This document shows positions 34,156 through 36,354 of a stretch of DNA of 36,354 bases, one piece after another; the stretch's first letter is position 1; every line of letters starts with the position of its first letter. Below the pieces are notes generated by a model. It ran no database searches. It saw nothing but the letters and a program-made list of their open reading frames with translations, and was not told the origin of the DNA. A program made the position numbers and the translations under genes. Source of the stretch: Sphingobacteriia bacterium (GTDB lineage Bacteria; Bacteroidota; Bacteroidia; B-17B0; Aurantibacillaceae); the NCBI GenBank assembly GCA_009927275.1, contig RFNG01000091.1, forward strand, positions 1 through 36,354, in the 5' to 3' direction.

Positions 34156-36354
34156 ATGCTTAAAAAATATTTCAAGGGAATAGTATTTCCACTTTTATTG
34201 GTTTTTATTTCCTCCTTCTCATTTGCGCAGTTAGCGCCTATTCAAAAATGGAATGAATTTTCGGGGGATTCACTACAAGGCTTTAATACTACCGAAATGC
34301 TCAATGCTGCAGATAAAGAGAACCTTGATATAAATGCTAGAAATGCATTTTTATACAATCAAAAACGACACTTTATATACCTAAAATATAATTTTTACAA
34401 TTATAAAAACGCTATAAATGACGGCTTGTATTCGTTTTCAGGAACACCCGCATTCAGGTATTTAGGCTATCAGCCACCCCTAATAAATGTTGCGCCGTGC
34501 GTAAATGAAGGTTTTGAAAGTGGTAATATAAACGGCTGGACGGCATCAACGGGTACGAATTTAAATGCATGTAATTATCCGCCTACACCAATTCCGGTTA
34601 CGTTTCCTAATCCATCCTTTATTACAACAAGCGTAACGCCGTTCGTTGACCCTGTATTTACTGTAATTATTCCACCATCACCACTGGGTGGGTCGGTTGT
34701 TGCAAAAATAAGTGACCAGTTTACTGCAAATGCGAATGTTTCTAAAATTCAGCAAACCTTTCCGGTTACATCTACTAATTTTTTGTACAAATTTGCCTAC
34801 ATAGCCAACATGTCGGTTGGAAATCATACGTGTTGTGGAGGGAATTCACTGCCGTATTTTTCAGTTAAAGTTCGTGATCAATTGGGTAATCTCTTAGTTT
34901 GTCCTAATTTTACATTTAATTCACCAGCGCAACCAGTAGTAGCTTGCCCAGGTTCTACAAATACTGCCTGGTCTCCCAATCAAATTGTAAATATTTCTGG
35001 TAATAACGTATTAGCAGCTCGAAGTAACGGCTGGCAGCAGTGTGCAATAGACCTTACAGCATTTATTGGAACCAATATTACAGTTGAAGTATTTGCCTCA
35101 GATTGCGCACCAACCGGTCACTGGGCTTATGTGTATTTTGATTCCAATTGTGATGTTATCAATTTTAATGTTGCTACACCCTCTGGTAGTGTAGATATAC
35201 CTGCGCCCAATTACACCGTTACACCTATCGGGGTTTGCGGTCAAAACGCAACTATTACTGCACAGGCCGGATTAGGGCCATACAACTGGAATGGTCCTCC
35301 CGGTAGTGGTATCACCAATGCCACAACCCAAGCAATTGTTGCAGGTACAGTAGGGCAGTATACACTTTCAATGTTTCCACCGGGCGCGTGTTTTCCCATT
35401 AACCGGTTTTTTAATTTAACATTTGCCCCACCAACATCAGTTACTGCAAGTCCTACAGTAATATGTAGTGGCGGGGGTTCTGCAACTTTAACAGCAACGG
35501 GAGCATTAAATTATACCTGGAATCCGTCTGGATCTAACACTACTTCAATTGTTGTAAATCCAACAGTTACTACAGTGTATACATTATCCTCACAATCGGG
35601 AACATGTCTCGGTACTAATACCTTGCAATTAAATGTTAGTCCTAGTCCTACAGTAAGTGTTAGTAATACCGGTACATTTTGTTCAGGAGCCAATGCTACA
35701 CTTTCAGCATCAGGGGCTAATACTTTTACCTGGAATCCCGGTGCTTTAACAAGTTCGCAAATAATTGTTTCTCCAACGGTTTCAACAGTATATACTGTTA
35801 GCGGAACTAATTCGGTTGGTTGTATTGGAACAACTACTACCAATCTAACCCTCATTGCTGCCCCACAAATTACAGCTGTAGTTATATCACCGGCTTCTGG
35901 TTCTGTTTGTTCGGGAAGTCCAATTTCATTAATTGGAACCGGTGCTTTTGCCAGTAATTATACCTGGACTCCCGGAAATATTTCAGGTGCATTTGTAACC
36001 TTTACACCTGCTGCAACTACTGTATATACCGTTGTTGGCGCTAATGCCAATGGCTGTTTAGGCTTTACGGTTACGCCCACAATTACAGTTGATCCTGGTC
36101 CGTCACTAACGCTTACACCAAGCTCGCCAAGTATTTGTATTGGCGGCACCTCAACTATTACTGCAACGTCCACGGTAGCCACAACATATACCTGGAATCC
36201 AGGAGCCATCAATAATAGTTTTGCGGTTGTAAGTCCTACTGTAACAACCAATTACACAGTATTAGGAAAAGATCCTAACGGTTGTATTTCAACCACAACC
36301 GTTCAACAATTTGTATTTAATAATCCCACAATAACAATTTCGCCCAGTTCACCC
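34156..36354 (+). CDS. Giant secreted repeat-containing surface protein (partial, 3' end off-window)
   Basis: Open from ATG 34156 to the right edge (733 codons, no stop). Residues 1-24 are a signal peptide ending FSFA-Q. A polar, Tyr/Asn-rich region follows (25-110), then a domain from Cys115 (CVNEGFESGNINGWTAS) to about 340 with jelly-roll-like character and several Cys. Tandem repeats of 72-76 residues then begin at about 360, 436, 508, 584 and 660, each with a Cys near the start (CSG, CIG), NYTWNPG or similar, TVYTV, and a GC near the end. This repeat type is typical of SprB-like or gliding-associated adhesins of Bacteroidota. Type IX secretion is expected but its C-terminal signal is not in view. 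It starts divergently from mutL. Confidence 0.85.
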   Translation, partial: MLKKYFKGIVFPLLLVFISSFSFAQLAPIQKWNEFSGDSLQGFNTTEMLNAADKENLDINARNAFLYNQKRHFIYLKYNFYNYKNAINDGLYSFSGTPAFRYLGYQPPLINVAPCVNEGFESGNINGWTASTGTNLNACNYPPTPIPVTFPNPSFITTSVTPFVDPVFTVIIPPSPLGGSVVAKISDQFTANANVSKIQQTFPVTSTNFLYKFAYIANMSVGNHTCCGGNSLPYFSVKVRDQLGNLLVCPNFTFNSPAQPVVACPGSTNTAWSPNQIVNISGNNVLAARSNGWQQCAIDLTAFIGTNITVEVFASDCAPTGHWAYVYFDSNCDVINFNVATPSGSVDIPAPNYTVTPIGVCGQNATITAQAGLGPYNWNGPPGSGITNATTQAIVAGTVGQYTLSMFPPGACFPINRFFNLTFAPPTSVTASPTVICSGGGSATLTATGALNYTWNPSGSNTTSIVVNPTVTTVYTLSSQSGTCLGTNTLQLNVSPSPTVSVSNTGTFCSGANATLSASGANTFTWNPGALTSSQIIVSPTVSTVYTVSGTNSVGCIGTTTTNLTLIAAPQITAVVISPASGSVCSGSPISLIGTGAFASNYTWTPGNISGAFVTFTPAATTVYTVVGANANGCLGFTVTPTITVDPGPSLTLTPSSPSICIGGTSTITATSTVATTYTWNPGAINNSFAVVSPTVTTNYTVLGKDPNGCISTTTVQQFVFNNPTITISPSSP

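Noticed and set aside
35511-36251. Two minus-strand ORFs inside the right surface protein
   Set aside because: They are shadows: the plus-strand frame is open for 733 codons with a signal peptide and regular repeats.

Overview
The window looks like chromosomal DNA from a member of the Bacteroidota. The evidence is the gene families (a Bacteroidetes-type divergent alanine dehydrogenase, a CAMCK-type small membrane protein, paired rhomboids, a DUF1972 glycosyltransferase), the very large secreted proteins with Cys-Ser-Gly / TWNPG repeats, a probable type IX secretion sorting domain, and TAnnTTTG-like promoter elements with few Shine-Dalgarno sequences. The DNA is AT-rich by eye. I see no transposase, integrase, phage gene, CRISPR array, tRNA or rRNA. 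Coding density is high and no gene-free stretch exceeds 300 bases; the longest is the roughly 200-base gap upstream of the right-hand surface protein.

Layout. 1-3053 (minus) holds a giant secreted surface protein that runs off the left edge. 3088-7714 (minus) holds cinA, a polytopic GT-C-like membrane protein and typA. 7857-9515 holds divergent nadD and pabB. 9504-17008 (minus) is a compact surface-polysaccharide operon: Wzx-type flippase, a Wzy-like membrane protein, GT2, GT4 and DUF1972 glycosyltransferases, and an O-antigen ligase/polymerase-like protein. A FkbM methyltransferase lies just upstream (17162-17995). 18110-20381 (plus) pairs a B12-binding/DUF4080 radical SAM protein with an overlapping small secreted protein. 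20378-21743 (minus) holds a lipoprotein-like gene and a broken UDP-sugar 4-epimerase. 21793-30459 (plus) is a housekeeping series: MORN-repeat protein, mnmA, fabD, an outer-membrane-barrel-like protein, alanine dehydrogenase, M20 peptidase, Bax-inhibitor-1, folA, plsC, gatC. 30434-33949 (minus) holds mutL, two rhomboid proteases and a small CAMCK membrane protein. 34156 to the right edge (plus) is a second giant secreted repeat protein.

How the genes fit together. The flippase, glycosyltransferases, two polymerase/ligase-like proteins and the epimerase (which would supply UDP-GalNAc or a related sugar) form a plausible pathway for making and exporting a surface glycan. The two end genes encode likely cell-surface adhesins. 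The rest is core metabolism: NAD and folate synthesis, fatty-acid and phospholipid synthesis, tRNA modification and charging, and mismatch repair.

The strongest unexpected observation is that four otherwise well-conserved genes (left surface protein, nadD, pabB, epimerase) are interrupted by frameshifts. Each is repaired by adding one base, usually in a short A or T run. Since nadD is normally essential, systematic single-base deletions in the assembly are a likelier cause than real gene decay. I did not find a convincing wholly new system. The best leads are the radical SAM/secreted-protein pair, the unusual Wzy-like protein, and a MutL whose endonuclease motifs look degenerate.
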